DNA from: Methanolobus profundi
Lineage (GTDB): Archaea; Halobacteriota; Methanosarcinia; Methanosarcinales; Methanosarcinaceae
Length of the DNA stretch: 64,000 nt
Direction of reading: 5' to 3'
Assembly (NCBI RefSeq): GCF_900114835.1
Contig: NZ_FOUJ01000005.1
Location: 124,001 to 188,000, forward strand
Each line of letters starts with the position of its first letter. Positions within the stretch are counted from its first letter, which is position 1. The notes under the pieces are model-generated. The model worked only from the letters and a program-made list of their open reading frames with translations, was not told the origin of the DNA and made no database searches. This document shows positions 43,200-53,922 of the stretch, piece by piece. The translations under genes were made by a program, and so were the position numbers.

Positions 43200-45331
43200 C
43201 CATTGTTCTCTAATTTCGGTGCGTTCTCATGCATCACAGTATCCTCATTAGTTAGCACGAATTTGCTTACCATTTCCTGCATTGCAACAGCCATTCCTGC
43301 AAGTTCATGTGAGCTCTGTGCAAGTTCATGCATAGATGCATCCTGCTGTTCCACAGATGCTGATGTTTCCTCTGTTCCTGCGGCTGCTTCCTGTGATATT
43401 GAAGTGACCTCTTCCACAGCGGCAGTGATCTCCTCGATAGAAGCTGACTGTTCCTCAGCAGCAGCAGCAATATCCTGTACCATTTCAGCAACTCTCATGG
43501 AGCCTTCAACTATCTCTCGCATGGATGCGACCGTCTCATCAAGTGCCTGTACTCCACTGGAAACTGTCGTATTGCCTCTCTCAACAGAATCTACAACAAC
43601 AGTGGTTTCCATCTGGATCTCATTGATCAGATCTGATATCTCTTTAGCAGCTCCGCCAGATTCTTCTGCAAGTTTTCTCACTTCATCCGCAACAACAGCA
43701 AATCCCTTTCCGTGTTCTCCTGCACGGGCTGCCTCAATAGCTGCATTCAGTGCAAGGAGGTTTGTCTGGTCTGCAATATTTGTGATAAGACTGACGATCT
43801 CTCCGATCTGCTTGGATTTTGCTTCAAGTTCCTTTATCGCGTTTACTGACTCAATGGATGCCTTCTCGATATCTTCCATCTGTCTCATCAGTTCCTCTGA
43901 CCTGTCACCGACAGACCGGGTCTTCTCACTTGAATCCGTGGCTATCTCAGCTGATCTCTGGGCATTGACCGCGATATCCTGTACGTTGGCAGACATATCG
44001 TTCATTGCTCTGGAGATATCCTCCGCTTTTGAGGACTGTTCATGTGCACCTCTTGCGATATCGCCAATGGTCTTTGAGACCTGTTCAGATGTGGTTGCGA
44101 TCTCGCCGATGGATGCAGACATCTGCTCTGATGTACTTGCTATCACGTTGGAGTTATTGGTGATATCGGTAATGATGTTGTTCAATGTCTGCATTATATC
44201 ATTGAGCCCTCTGGGTATTGCCTCGAAATCTACTCCGATATCTGTCTCTGCCCTTCTGTCAAGTTTACCTTCAAGGGCATCGCTTGATATGTGTTTGAAA
44301 TCCTCCACGATATCCTCTATGGGTTTGGTTATGGAACGTGCTATCATGTAGGCTATTCCTGCCATGGCAATGATCGCAATGATGGATATGATGATAAGCT
44401 GGTTCCTGAGTTCCATGGCACCTTCAAGGATCTCTTCCTGAGGGATGGTCAGGACAAATGAGAAATCCGTGGTTTCCATTGGGTAATATACCATGGTAAC
44501 TTCTTTTCCGGTGGTGGGGTCGACAACCTCGATGTGCCCTCCTATTCCCTTCTCGATATCCACTGCCATCTTATCTATCTCAGGGTCGTTCAGGTCTGTA
44601 AGGTATTTAGTTCCTATCCAGTCCTTTTCAACAGGATGTGACATGAACATGCCTGTATTGCTCACCATGAAAGCATACCCTGTATCAAAGACCGTGACCT
44701 GTGATACCTCGTCATCAATATAGTCAAGTGAGACATCTGCTCCTGCAATTCCTGCAAATTCCCCATCTTTCATTATTGGGGATACGTAGCTGATCATCAT
44801 GACACCGTCATACATGAAAGGTTCAAGAATTACGCTTTCTTCCAGTGTTTTTGGCAACTGGTAATAATCATCGGTCTCATATCCTGCAAGAGGATCAAGT
44901 GAAACAGAACCACCGATCCTGCTCCAGTATGGGACGAACCTTCCTGTAGAGTCATGTCCATCTGCATCTGTGAACTCTGCATCATTCCCATCGAATGCAT
45001 TTGCTTCATAGGCCACATATGTTCCAAGCAGTCCCTGGTCATCTTCCAGAAGCTCCTTCAGGATAGCATTGACCTCGTTCCTGTTGCCTGTATCATAGTT
45101 TTCCATTGTGTTCGCAAGGGTCTTAGCAAGCAGTTGGTTGGATTGCATATCACTGTCGTACTGGTAAGCATATCCTCTGGAAACACTCTCCGCTTCCGAG
45201 TATGCCATGTCTATCTCCTGCTCAGTGACCTTGTCAACGATCACGTAAGTGCTTATGGTCATAAGGATCGTGACGCTTATGACGATATATAGGATCAATC
45301 TGGTGTTGATATTCATTTTGTTGAAATTCAT
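43187..45331 (-). CDS. Methyl-accepting chemotaxis protein
   Basis: A 714-residue chemoreceptor: membrane helix 1 (about 11-33), an extracellular dCache-type sensor (about 35-300, with [17 protein letters not shown] and [20 protein letters not shown]), helix 2 (about 308-330), HAMP (about 330-385) and a long coiled signalling domain with the hairpin tip [18 protein letters not shown]. It senses a small ligand outside the cell and controls CheA. No che genes are in the window. The C-terminus (about 40 residues after the coiled coil) has no adaptation pentapeptide that I can identify. Confidence 0.95.
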   Translation of the reverse strand: MNFNKMNINTRLILYIVISVTILMTISTYVIVDKVTEQEIDMAYSEAESVSRGYAYQYDSDMQSNQLLAKTLANTMENYDTGNRNEVNAILKELLEDDQGLLGTYVAYEANAFDGNDAEFTDADGHDSTGRFVPYWSRIGGSVSLDPLAGYETDDYYQLPKTLEESVILEPFMYDGVMMISYVSPIMKDGEFAGIAGADVSLDYIDDEVSQVTVFDTGYAFMVSNTGMFMSHPVEKDWIGTKYLTDLNDPEIDKMAVDIEKGIGGHIEVVDPTTGKEVTMVYYPMETTDFSFVLTIPQEEILEGAMELRNQLIIISIIAIIAMAGIAYMIARSITKPIEDIVEDFKHISSDALEGKLDRRAETDIGVDFEAIPRGLNDIMQTLNNIITDITNNSNVIASTSEQMSASIGEIATTSEQVSKTIGDIARGAHEQSSKAEDISRAMNDMSANVQDIAVNAQRSAEIATDSSEKTRSVGDRSEELMRQMEDIEKASIESVNAIKELEAKSKQIGEIVSLITNIADQTNLLALNAAIEAARAGEHGKGFAVVADEVRKLAEESGGAAKEISDLINEIQMETTVVVDSVERGNTTVSSGVQALDETVASMREIVEGSMRVAEMVQDIAAAAEEQSASIEEITAAVEEVTSISQEAAAGTEETSASVEQQDASMHELAQSSHELAGMAVAMQEMVSKFVLTNEDTVMHENAPKLENNGKGL

Positions 45332-45842
45332 ATTTCTCGTCCATTTTTATTATCTACTTCAGAATAAGTGCAACACCGTCACACAAAATATAAATACTGA
45401 TTTATAATATTTAAATCAAACTATATTATGTATGTTTATAATCTCTTACTGGTGATGGATGTGCTTTTTTTGAGTATTGTAATGGAATTCAAGGAGAAAT
45501 ATATTTATATTACTTGTTTTGGGAAAAGCGCAAATTTGCTGACACAAGTACTATTAAAAATTATTGGTTGTCTGCCTTATTATTGGTCATTCAGCAAATT
45601 CTCCGTTCAGATATGATCTTGGTATTTTCCTTCCTGCGTAGTGAAAATGACCGGAATTGTTTCAGTTGATGCTATTAAGTCAACTGCTAAGAAGAGCAAC
45701 AGTTATTATTGCTGATCCTTCCGATGAGCATCAGCGTTGATACATGATACTATAATGATCACAGGTTGCCTATGATAATAGAGATCAAAAAAGAAAGTGA
45801 CAGGAAATTAACTTCAGGTTCCTGTGGACCTGTAATTTCAAA
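45332..45842. other. Gene-free region between chemoreceptor and hybrid kinase
   Basis: About 500 bases, AT-rich. No credible gene; a 62-codon plus-strand frame (45428-45616) has no ribosome site and poor composition. It holds the chemoreceptor promoter region (ATTTATAATATTT around 45392-45415) and, at the far end, a weak hairpin CAGGT/ACCTG (45815-45832) with T-rich minus-strand sequence that may end the kinase transcript. Confidence 0.45.
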
Positions 45843-48839
45843 TTATTGGGTTCTATTATAGAGCTCCCTGATGTATGAGACCAGTTTCTCTTTACTGAAC
45901 TCTCCCTTTTGCATTACTCCGAGCACGCGGCCATCAAGTGCCTCTTCATCTTCTTTATCAAGATATTTGGCTGTGCAGATCACTATGGATATATCTGATG
46001 TTGTAGGCTGGCTTCGGAGTGCATTGACCACATCAAATCCACTGACCTCCGGCATCATAAGATCAAGTATCACAAGATCTGGATTTTCCCTGAGTGCAAT
46101 GTCAATAGCTTCCTGTCCGCCATAGGCTGTCATAATCTCAAGGTCCATTCCCGATACCATTTCAGATATGACTTCCACAGCAGCCTTTTCATCATCGGCT
46201 ATAAGGACCTTCAGGGTATGCTTCTTTGTTTCTTCCTTTATCCTGTCGATAGCCGAGATAAGCTTGTCCTTTTGAACCGGTTTCAGGAAATGTTCCACAG
46301 CACCCCAGACGATACCTGTATGTCCCTCATCCATCATTGATATCATGATCACAGGTATGTCCTTTGTATCCTTGTCTGCTTTCAAGTGGCTCAACACTTC
46401 CCATCCATCCATTCCGGGCATCATCACATCAAGGGTGATCACGAATGGTTTTAGTTCTCTTGCAATATCCAATGCTTCTTTTCCGTTGTTGACGGATACG
46501 ACCTTGTAACCCTCCGTACTCAGAGTGGCTTCAAGTAATTCCCTGGAATTGTCGTCATCCTCTACCACAAGTATGAGCTTATCATCGCCCTCAAGGTTTT
46601 GTTCTTTTGTATTCTCGTATGAAGTTTCTGTTATTTCATTAACAGGCTTATTTTCAACTTGTGAGGGCTGTGTTTCTACAGTATTGTTATCTTCTGAGCC
46701 CGGTATTTCGAAGACGAAGGTAGTTCCTTTGCCTTCTTCACTTTCAACCCAGATACTTCCGTTATGTAATGCTATGAACTTCTTAACAAGAGAAAGTCCA
46801 AGCCCGGTTCCTTCATACTGGCGATTGGCCGCAGAGTCAAGTTGTGTGAACGGGATGAACAATTTTTGCATATTCTCCTCTGAGATACCGATACCAGTAT
46901 CCTTCACATATATCCTGTCCATTCCATCTCTTCTCTCGATAATTACCTCGATCTTTCCACCCTTGGGTGTGAACTTGATGGCGTTACTAATAAGATTATA
47001 GAGTATTTGCTTGAACCTGATCTTGTCAGCATAGATGTTGACTATGCTCTCATCTATAGTGTAGGACATGATCACGCCTTTCTTATTGGCAAGGGGTGCT
47101 ACCAACTGGCTGACCTCAGTGAATACCTCTTCCACAGGGAATGTTTCTATATGGAGGTCAAGCTTTCCTGCCTCTATTTTGGAAAGGTCAAGTACATTAT
47201 TGATAAGTGATAGCAGATGTTTACCGCTTGCAGATATATTGCTGAGATACCTTTCCTGCTGAGTGGTCATTTCTCCTGCATTACCTTCGATTATCAGGTC
47301 TGAGAACCCTATTATGGAATTGAGTGGAGTACGGAGCTCGTGACTCATGGTGGCAAGGAAATCACTTTTAGCGCGGTTGGCAGATTCTGCTTCTATCTTT
47401 GCCTGTATAAGGTCATTTTCTGCTTCCTTGATCTTTGTCATATCTACAAAGCTCTCGATCAGATACTTATTTTCTCCAATTGTCACAGTTACGACCGATT
47501 TCAGGATGGGTATGTTCTCTCCCTTTGCATTGATGAGGATACGCTCTGAGCGGTTCACTATATCTCCAAGATCACTAATAGGGCACTTTCCCTTTTCTGC
47601 CGGACACACGAACTCATGGCATAACTTTCCAATGATATCCTTTTTAGGAAGTCCTATTATCTCTTCTGCAACAGGGTTGACATCGGTGATCAGGTGTGTG
47701 TGTTCATCAATGACTATTACTCCACTAATGATGTTCTCTACAATGGACTCCATTCTCTTCTTGCTTATGAGCTCAGCCTCTTGGATCTGCTTCTCGTTAT
47801 CTTCCAGGGTCTCAAGCATATAATTTATGTTCTCAGAGAGGTCGTATAGTTCATCGCTGCCGGTTATATCTACTCGTGAGGACAGGGTTCCGCTTTTTGT
47901 TATCTCTTTGAGGTTCTTACTTATCAGAGATATGCGGGATAGCACATATTTCTCAAGGGAAATAATAAGCACCAGTCCATAGATGAATCCAAGGAGCAGA
48001 ATAGCATATAGAAGATAGGCAATGGCAGACTGTCCCTGTTGATATATGTCCCTGGTCATCTCGATCTCAAGAGTGAACATGGGGTCGCCATTTATGTCAT
48101 TCAGGATGTCTGTTCCTCTGACCGTGTTGCCATTGAGATATTCGATATCAATGCTATTTCCATTCTGTGATATCAGGGTTTGATCAGTCATGTGATCAGG
48201 ACCTTCTGTCCCGATCGGCTGGATATCCAGATACAATTTTGTTTTATGCTCCAGTTCCTCAATAATTCTCTGATCGATATACTTGCCTACTATCAAGGTA
48301 CCTGCGATCGGTTCATATTCAGTACTTCTGGTAACGGGGTTAGAGGATACTAGCATCGGTCCTTCGGGTGTGTTTATTATACCCTGCACGTATGACGGCT
48401 CAGAAGAGCTGGAGAACAGGATATCATTGGAGCCTATCTCTTCAAGTACTTCTTCAGAGACCTCTTCCTCAACATGGGAATCAAGATCAGCTCCGATAGC
48501 ACTGTAAAGCTGCCTGTTATCATCATAAAAGAGCATCATGTCTATTTGCAGATTCTCCATGGAGTAGGTATCAAGATTGTTCTCTACGTAGAACTCATCT
48601 TCTCCAAGTAGATAGTAATAGGAATCATCCCAGTGTCCCCAGTCGTTAGAGAGTATGACCAGATTCTCGGTACGTGATTCGATCGCAGCATTAACACGAT
48701 CTATATTCTTTGATACTTCTTTTTCTTCAAGCTCTTTGAAACTCTCTTCTGTTATTTGTCCGACAGTTAATGTCAGTAATAATATCAAACAGAAAAATGT
48801 GGTTCCAAGAATTACCAGTGTCTTACTGCGTATTTTCAT
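45843..48839 (-). CDS. Membrane hybrid histidine kinase with two receiver domains
   Basis: 998 residues from ATG 48839, chosen because GAGGGGTAGG, which would encode the first residues of a longer TTG form, is the ribosome site. Layout: helix 1 (about 8-28), an outer CHASE4-like sensor (about 50-265, with NDWGHWDDSYYYLLGEDEFY), helix 2 (about 275-297), HAMP, PAS (about 360-480, CHEFVCPAEKGKCPIS with cysteines), HisKA with H500 (ATMSHELRTPL), HATPase (LISNAIKFTP, GTGLGLSLVKKF), then two receivers (VVEDDDNSRE, TLDVMMPG; IADDEKAAVE, ILDLMMPE). The double receiver suggests phosphorelay without a DNA-binding output. The H-box is of the common type, unlike the HDLLNP kinases. Confidence 0.94.
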   Translation of the reverse strand: MKIRSKTLVILGTTFFCLILLLTLTVGQITEESFKELEEKEVSKNIDRVNAAIESRTENLVILSNDWGHWDDSYYYLLGEDEFYVENNLDTYSMENLQIDMMLFYDDNRQLYSAIGADLDSHVEEEVSEEVLEEIGSNDILFSSSSEPSYVQGIINTPEGPMLVSSNPVTRSTEYEPIAGTLIVGKYIDQRIIEELEHKTKLYLDIQPIGTEGPDHMTDQTLISQNGNSIDIEYLNGNTVRGTDILNDINGDPMFTLEIEMTRDIYQQGQSAIAYLLYAILLLGFIYGLVLIISLEKYVLSRISLISKNLKEITKSGTLSSRVDITGSDELYDLSENINYMLETLEDNEKQIQEAELISKKRMESIVENIISGVIVIDEHTHLITDVNPVAEEIIGLPKKDIIGKLCHEFVCPAEKGKCPISDLGDIVNRSERILINAKGENIPILKSVVTVTIGENKYLIESFVDMTKIKEAENDLIQAKIEAESANRAKSDFLATMSHELRTPLNSIIGFSDLIIEGNAGEMTTQQERYLSNISASGKHLLSLINNVLDLSKIEAGKLDLHIETFPVEEVFTEVSQLVAPLANKKGVIMSYTIDESIVNIYADKIRFKQILYNLISNAIKFTPKGGKIEVIIERRDGMDRIYVKDTGIGISEENMQKLFIPFTQLDSAANRQYEGTGLGLSLVKKFIALHNGSIWVESEEGKGTTFVFEIPGSEDNNTVETQPSQVENKPVNEITETSYENTKEQNLEGDDKLILVVEDDDNSRELLEATLSTEGYKVVSVNNGKEALDIARELKPFVITLDVMMPGMDGWEVLSHLKADKDTKDIPVIMISMMDEGHTGIVWGAVEHFLKPVQKDKLISAIDRIKEETKKHTLKVLIADDEKAAVEVISEMVSGMDLEIMTAYGGQEAIDIALRENPDLVILDLMMPEVSGFDVVNALRSQPTTSDISIVICTAKYLDKEDEEALDGRVLGVMQKGEFSKEKLVSYIRELYNRTQ

Positions 48840-49113
48840 CCTACCCCTCAATGAATATTTTTTATTTCTTCAAGAATGCCGTGAAGATGTCTATATATAA
48901 GATCTTGACCATGGTTGTGGCTTGAGCAGGAAACCTCAATTATTATATACAGTTCAATTGTGCTTTAATAACATAGGATATATAATTTTATATTTAATCT
49001 TGTTGAATCTCAGAGTAGTATGTATCAACTGGACTACCAAAAATACTTTAAACCTACTCTGCTCTTTTATATATAGGGTAAATATCTCATGATGCCCGGG
49101 TGAATGTGATCAA

Positions 49114-49818
49114 ATGCTAAGACAGCGTTTTGTTCTGGATACGACTGCACTGACCGACCTGCAAGTCAGGGAGAAACTTGGTAAAGACACTATATGTGAT
49201 GGAATGAGAGAGGTACTGGACCTTATAGCAAGTTCCAGACTGAATCTTGACATAAGTTGTTATGTTCCCTTTCCTTCTGTGTATAAAGAGTTGCATGAGT
49301 TCGCCAAGAACAATACTTGTGACAGCGATGTTATTGCAAAGATCGATACATGGCTTGTTAAGAAAGCTCCTGATCGGTACAATGTGCAGATCCCTTCCAA
49401 GGTATTCCATGAGTATGTCTCTCACATGAGGGAACGTATCAACAAGGGCATGGTGATAGCCGAGGAGACAATATGGGATGCCTCTACAGAATGCCTTCTC
49501 ATAAATACCAAGGCCGAGACAAAGAAGGATATAAGCTTCGATCTGGAAAAAAGAGTTATCGGAGGGCATATCGGTAAGTTCAGGAACAAGTATCGTTCTG
49601 CACTTCGTTACGGCATCCTTGACAGTGCTCCTGATATAGATGTGCTCATACTTGCAAAGGAACTGGATGCTGCTGTGGTGGCAAGTGATTTCGGGATCCA
49701 GAAGTGGGCAGAGGAGCTTGGTGTGAGATTTGTTCCTGCGCATACATTCCCAATGATATTACAGGAATACCTGAAGCATGCGGAGTCATCCGGTTCATTA
49801 TTGTCATCAGATGAATAG
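49114..49818 (+). CDS. HARP-type RNA-free RNase P (PIN-domain, RNA ligase partner family)
   Basis: A 234-residue PIN-fold protein of the family first called RNA ligase partner / UPF0278 and later shown in bacteria and archaea to be a protein-only RNase P (HARP) that trims the 5' end of pre-tRNA. PIN acids are seen in [19 protein letters not shown] and [33 protein letters not shown]; the helical arm insert is about 70-160. Archaea that have HARP normally also have the RNA-based enzyme, so this is a second system. Ribosome site GGTGAATGTGATC precedes ATG. Confidence 0.88.
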   Translation: MLRQRFVLDTTALTDLQVREKLGKDTICDGMREVLDLIASSRLNLDISCYVPFPSVYKELHEFAKNNTCDSDVIAKIDTWLVKKAPDRYNVQIPSKVFHEYVSHMRERINKGMVIAEETIWDASTECLLINTKAETKKDISFDLEKRVIGGHIGKFRNKYRSALRYGILDSAPDIDVLILAKELDAAVVASDFGIQKWAEELGVRFVPAHTFPMILQEYLKHAESSGSLLSSDE

Positions 49819-49897
49819 TTATTAATCCGATACAGGTGTACTTTATATCACGTATCATAACTTCCAATAGTGGGTAATTAATTTGGGAGGGGTTCAA

Positions 49898-51112
49898 TTG
49901 CGAAATATCACAGTAGAGAAATTCAGGTCTGTAAGTGCTCCTGAGCAACATCTTGAGATCGTTGAAAGAAAAGGGCTGGGTCATCCTGACAGCATATGTG
50001 ATGCCATCATGGATAGGATCTCCGTGGACCTTTGTACCGAATATCTTGAAAAGTTCGATGCTATCCTGCATCATAATATCGATAAATGTCTGCTTGTTGC
50101 AGGTGAGACCGCAGGGATATTCGGTGGGGGTGTCATGGTCGATCCTATGCTTCTTGTGATAGGTGACCGTGCAACGTACAAGGCTGATGATATTGAGGTT
50201 GATGTTGCCAACATAGCAGTTGACACGGCAAAAAGATGGTTCGATGAGAATCTCCGTTTTGTAAAGCCGGATTTTGTGGAATATCAGGTCGAACTAAAGC
50301 CCGGTTCTGCAGAACTCACCGATATCTTCAGGAGACAGAAAGGCATCCTTGGTTCAAATGACACTTCGGCTGCAGTGGGCTATGCTCCTCTATCTTTCAC
50401 AGAGCAGGCGATACTGGACATGGAAAGACATCTCAACTCAACTGATTTCAAGGACGAATACCCGGAATCCGGCGAGGATGTCAAGGTCATGGGGATAAGG
50501 CGCGGGAATAAGTTCGATGTAACAGTTGCAATGCCACTTATCGATTCCTTTGTTGACTCGGAACAGCATTATTTCAACATGAAGGAAAGTATTTTCATAA
50601 AAATGAATGCGTTCCTTACAGATTACATGGAAGAAAAAGGGGTACAGATGAATGCCTGTATCTCATTCAATAATCTTGACATCCAGGGGCGTGGCATGGA
50701 AGGTATCTATACCAGTGTTACGGGAACATCGGCTGAAGATGCTGATTGCGGACAGGTGGGAAGAGGCAATCGTGTGAATGGTATAATCCCTCTTAACCGT
50801 CCGGTGAGCAGTGAGGCAGCAGCAGGGAAGAATCCGGTGAGCCATGTAGGGAAGATATACAATGTGCTTTCGCATCATATAGCTGCCAGGATCGTGGAGA
50901 AGGTACCCGATGTCAAAGAGGCATATGTGTGGCTTCTTAGTGATATTGGTGTTTCCATTGATCATCCAAAGGTTGCAGCAGCTCAGATCGTCATGAAAAA
51001 AGGCTCAGTTGATTCCGTGGCAAAAGAGGTGGAAGAGGTCATCGACTTCGAGCTTGAGCATATACAGGACTTCTGTATGCAGCTTGCCAGGGGAATGATC
51101 CCTGTGTGCTAA
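49898..51112 (+). CDS. mat: S-adenosylmethionine synthetase, archaeal type
   Basis: 404 residues from TTG 49898, selected because GGGAGGGG sits 6 bases upstream; a longer frame from 49883 would place the ribosome site inside the gene. The archaeal family, unlike bacterial MetK, is recognised from VERKGLGHPDSICDAIMDRIS, GIFGGGVMVDP, GSNDTSAAVGYAPLS and GRGNRVNGIIPLNRP. It makes SAM from methionine and ATP for the radical SAM and methyltransferase enzymes. It ends one base before the convergent ubiA-family gene. Confidence 0.96.
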   Translation: MRNITVEKFRSVSAPEQHLEIVERKGLGHPDSICDAIMDRISVDLCTEYLEKFDAILHHNIDKCLLVAGETAGIFGGGVMVDPMLLVIGDRATYKADDIEVDVANIAVDTAKRWFDENLRFVKPDFVEYQVELKPGSAELTDIFRRQKGILGSNDTSAAVGYAPLSFTEQAILDMERHLNSTDFKDEYPESGEDVKVMGIRRGNKFDVTVAMPLIDSFVDSEQHYFNMKESIFIKMNAFLTDYMEEKGVQMNACISFNNLDIQGRGMEGIYTSVTGTSAEDADCGQVGRGNRVNGIIPLNRPVSSEAAAGKNPVSHVGKIYNVLSHHIAARIVEKVPDVKEAYVWLLSDIGVSIDHPKVAAAQIVMKKGSVDSVAKEVEEVIDFELEHIQDFCMQLARGMIPVC

Positions 51113-51113
51113 G

Positions 51114-51977
51114 TCAGGCTCCTGCAATGAAGGAAATGAGTGCAAAGGCCATAGCCATCTTGAACATCTTTGATGATCTTGCAGGATCATCCTTTCCAAG
51201 TATCTCGTAGACAGCTACTGCAAAGAGTATGTCTGCTATGGCAACGATCATGAGGTATCGTACGCTCATGAGCGATTGCAGGTATGGAAGCGGGCTTGCG
51301 AGTACGGCAATAAGGCCTATGAGCGATGCCAGGTATGCTGCTTTCTTAGCTCCTATCATTATTGGCAGTGTATGAGCTCCATCTTCTCTGTCACCTTCAA
51401 TGTCCTCTATGTCCTTGACTATCTCTCTGGCAATAGTTGCAAGTGTTGCCAGCAGGAAGAGTACGAACACTCCGTTGATACCTCCATTATCAAAGAACAC
51501 TGCACCTCCGAAAAGGAATGTAGAGCCAGTGAGGTATCCAACTGCAATGTTCCCGAGCAGTGCTGTACGTTTCAGGGTACTTGCATAATATATCAGAAGC
51601 AATGAGTTCACAAGAGCAATAGCACCGCATATCAGGTTTATTGATGCTGCAAGTATCGTGCCGATGCCAAAAAGTGCAAGTGAGAAATATAATGCTGTCC
51701 TGAGACCTATCTTTCCCGAAGGAATAGGTCTTTCAGGTTTGTTTATCCTGTCAATATCAATATCGAAATAATCATTTATGGCATTCCCTGCGCCTGTCAC
51801 AAAGAACACTACCATGAATACTTTCAACGCATCTAATGCCGGGAATACTATAAGGTCTGAACTGAGAAGGGATGTATTGGACGCAACGATGTTGTATGCT
51901 ATGAACACTCCCACGACAGCGGCAATTCCTGCCATAAGGCAGTTGCCTGAACGCATCAGTTTCAGATATGTCTGCAT
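51114..51977 (-). CDS. Archaeal lipid UbiA prenyltransferase (DGGGP synthase)
   Basis: A 287-residue UbiA-family membrane enzyme with about nine helices and the two Asp-rich motifs [18 protein letters not shown] (near 68-85) and [13 protein letters not shown] (near 185-197). The family in archaea attaches the second geranylgeranyl chain to glycerol phosphate (digeranylgeranylglyceryl phosphate synthase). Other UbiA enzymes exist in archaea (methanophenazine synthesis), so the specificity is likely but not certain. It starts 7 bases after nadA and is probably on the same transcript. Confidence 0.88.
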   Translation of the reverse strand: MQTYLKLMRSGNCLMAGIAAVVGVFIAYNIVASNTSLLSSDLIVFPALDALKVFMVVFFVTGAGNAINDYFDIDIDRINKPERPIPSGKIGLRTALYFSLALFGIGTILAASINLICGAIALVNSLLLIYYASTLKRTALLGNIAVGYLTGSTFLFGGAVFFDNGGINGVFVLFLLATLATIAREIVKDIEDIEGDREDGAHTLPIMIGAKKAAYLASLIGLIAVLASPLPYLQSLMSVRYLMIVAIADILFAVAVYEILGKDDPARSSKMFKMAMAFALISFIAGA

Positions 51978-51984
51978 GATATGC

Positions 51985-52902
51985 TTACCTGCTTCGTTTC
52001 ACTTCAAGCATCCTGTCAAGTGCTACCCTTGCCTTGTTCCTTATTTCCTCAGGAACTGTTATCACATGCTGCATGTTCTCAAGTGAGAGCAACAGTGATC
52101 CAAGGTCGATGGCCTTCATTTCAGGACATACCGTGTATTCGGAAACGTCATAGAATCTCTTTTGAGGATTGTCCTTTCTTAATTTGTGAAGGATACCTCT
52201 CTCAGTAGCAATTATGAACTCATCTCCGGCGGTCTTCACGTACTCGACCATGCCGGTGGTGCTGAATACCTTGTCCGCAAGATCGATGACATCTCTGCGG
52301 CATTCGGGATGTGCCAGTACCTCTGCATCAGGGTGCTCTTCTTTGGCCCTGATGACATCTGTTGTAAGTATCTGGTTATGTGTAGGACAGTATCCTTCCC
52401 ATGGGATGATCTTCTTTGTTGTGTATCTTGAGACATAGTCAGCAAGGTTCTTGTCAGGCACAAAAAGGATCTCATCCTCTTCGAGTGAATTTACGACCTC
52501 AACAGCATTTGCTGATGTGCAGCATATATCACATTCTGCTTTCACATCTGCTGTTGAGTTAACATAACAGACCACAGCAGCATCAGGATATTTCTTCTTC
52601 TCTGCACGTAATGCATCTGCTGTTACCATGGAAGCCATAGGACAGCCTGCATATAGCTCCGGTAAAAGGACGGTCTTCTCAGGACTGAGGATGGCTGCAC
52701 TCTCTGCCATGAAATGTACTCCGCAAAATACTATTACATCGGCTTCCTGTTCCATTGCCTGTTTGCTCAGGCCCAGTGAGTCACCTGTGAAATCAGCAAT
52801 GTCCTGTATCTCCCCACGCTCATAGTTGTGTGCAAGGATCACAGCATTACGTTCTTTTTTCAACTCCAGTATCCTTTCAATTATATCTTGAGTATTCTGC
52901 AT
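51985..52902 (-). CDS. nadA: Quinolinate synthase NadA
   Basis: A 305-residue NadA of the short archaeal type. It joins iminoaspartate and dihydroxyacetone phosphate to quinolinate, using one oxygen-sensitive [4Fe-4S] cluster held by three cysteines ([29 protein letters not shown]). Other marks: [31 protein letters not shown]. Lies between nadX upstream (77 bases) and the UbiA-family gene downstream. Confidence 0.96.
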   Translation of the reverse strand: MQNTQDIIERILELKKERNAVILAHNYERGEIQDIADFTGDSLGLSKQAMEQEADVIVFCGVHFMAESAAILSPEKTVLLPELYAGCPMASMVTADALRAEKKKYPDAAVVCYVNSTADVKAECDICCTSANAVEVVNSLEEDEILFVPDKNLADYVSRYTTKKIIPWEGYCPTHNQILTTDVIRAKEEHPDAEVLAHPECRRDVIDLADKVFSTTGMVEYVKTAGDEFIIATERGILHKLRKDNPQKRFYDVSEYTVCPEMKAIDLGSLLLSLENMQHVITVPEEIRNKARVALDRMLEVKRSR

Positions 52903-52979
52903 GGGATCATAACCTTTGTGAAATGTTTTTCCTGAAATTCCATGTAATGGGGTTTAGCATGGGTCAGGGAGCTACTCGC

Positions 52980-53795
52980 TCATGTGCCTACCTGAAAAGG
53001 ATCAGTTATCTTTTTCAGGGTCGCTATGGCAGAAAGGGATGCAAGGTAGCTGCTCTTTGGATTAGAAGGAGATGGCACGTTCTCGACCCTGGTTGTGAAC
53101 TCTCCGAATGCACCTTCAACTGTGATCTCATGTATATTACGTGTCAGCGCCGGATTTGCCACAATCTTGACCTTTGTCTTTTCAAAACCTATGCCTGCGA
53201 TGCTCAGGGTTGCAGCAACGTTGACATTTGCCGGGAATGCCTTGACCGCTTCACTTGCCGGTCCTTCGAAAAGGATGGTCTTGCCATTGATCTTGTCAAG
53301 GTCTATATTGTTCCTTATGATGTAAGGTGCACCAGCAAGTCCTCTCGGTGGTTTCTGTGTTGTGAGTGTTACGGAATATATCTCTTCGGATGAGGCAGAT
53401 CTGAGTCCGTCAAGCCCTACGATCGCTCCTGAGGGGAGGTATACCTTACAATTGTTGTCCTTTGCAAGCCCACGTATCATTTTGTGGAACTTCTCATCTG
53501 CAAAGGCGCCGACACTCATTATCATTGCATCACAATGTGCGTGGAGTGCTGCTGGTATTACCTCATAGACCGCTTTCTGTGAAGCGCATTCAACAAGCAG
53601 GTCTATCTCTTTTATCATTGTGGCAGTTTCCATGAACTCTGGTCTGGAATTCTCCAGTGTTGCAAGGAGCTTGTCCACATCTTCCTGATTCCTGTCGTAA
53701 ATGGCAAAAAGCTCTGCTTCGATCGTGCCATTATCAATGGCCTGGCATATGCTGGTACCTATGGTGCCGCAGCCGATTATTCCTATCTTGAGCAT
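52980..53795 (-). CDS. nadX: L-aspartate dehydrogenase NadX
   Basis: A 271-residue NAD(P)-dependent aspartate dehydrogenase. N-terminal Rossmann GIIGCGTIGTSICQ (5-18), then LVECASQKAVYEV, the middle SGAIVGLDGLRSAS and FPANVNVAATLSIAG. In archaea it replaces aspartate oxidase (NadB) and makes iminoaspartate for NadA without oxygen, as fits an anaerobe. First gene of the nadX-nadA-ubiA transcript; divergent from nadC. Confidence 0.95.
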   Translation of the reverse strand: MLKIGIIGCGTIGTSICQAIDNGTIEAELFAIYDRNQEDVDKLLATLENSRPEFMETATMIKEIDLLVECASQKAVYEVIPAALHAHCDAMIMSVGAFADEKFHKMIRGLAKDNNCKVYLPSGAIVGLDGLRSASSEEIYSVTLTTQKPPRGLAGAPYIIRNNIDLDKINGKTILFEGPASEAVKAFPANVNVAATLSIAGIGFEKTKVKIVANPALTRNIHEITVEGAFGEFTTRVENVPSPSNPKSSYLASLSAIATLKKITDPFQVGT

Positions 53796-53922
53796 TATCT
53801 ATCCCTGAAAAGTAAGCTGATCGATTAGATTTGTTGATTACTGCTTATATTGATCGGTTAAGTAGATTTTGCTTATAATGCTGAAAGCTTATAAATGTCT
53901 TTATCGTAAATATCCAGATATT

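Noticed and set aside
43203-44351. 382-codon plus-strand frame opposite the chemoreceptor
   Set aside because: Ser/Ala/Ile-rich low-complexity product arising as the antisense of the repetitive coiled-coil coding sequence.
45428-45616. 62-codon plus-strand frame in the 45.4 kb gap
   Set aside because: No ribosome site, AT-driven composition, nothing recognisable.
53869-53922. Longer N-terminus for NadC
   Set aside because: The extra codons lie over the predicted TATA box and do not resemble the family start; ATG 53923 fits better.
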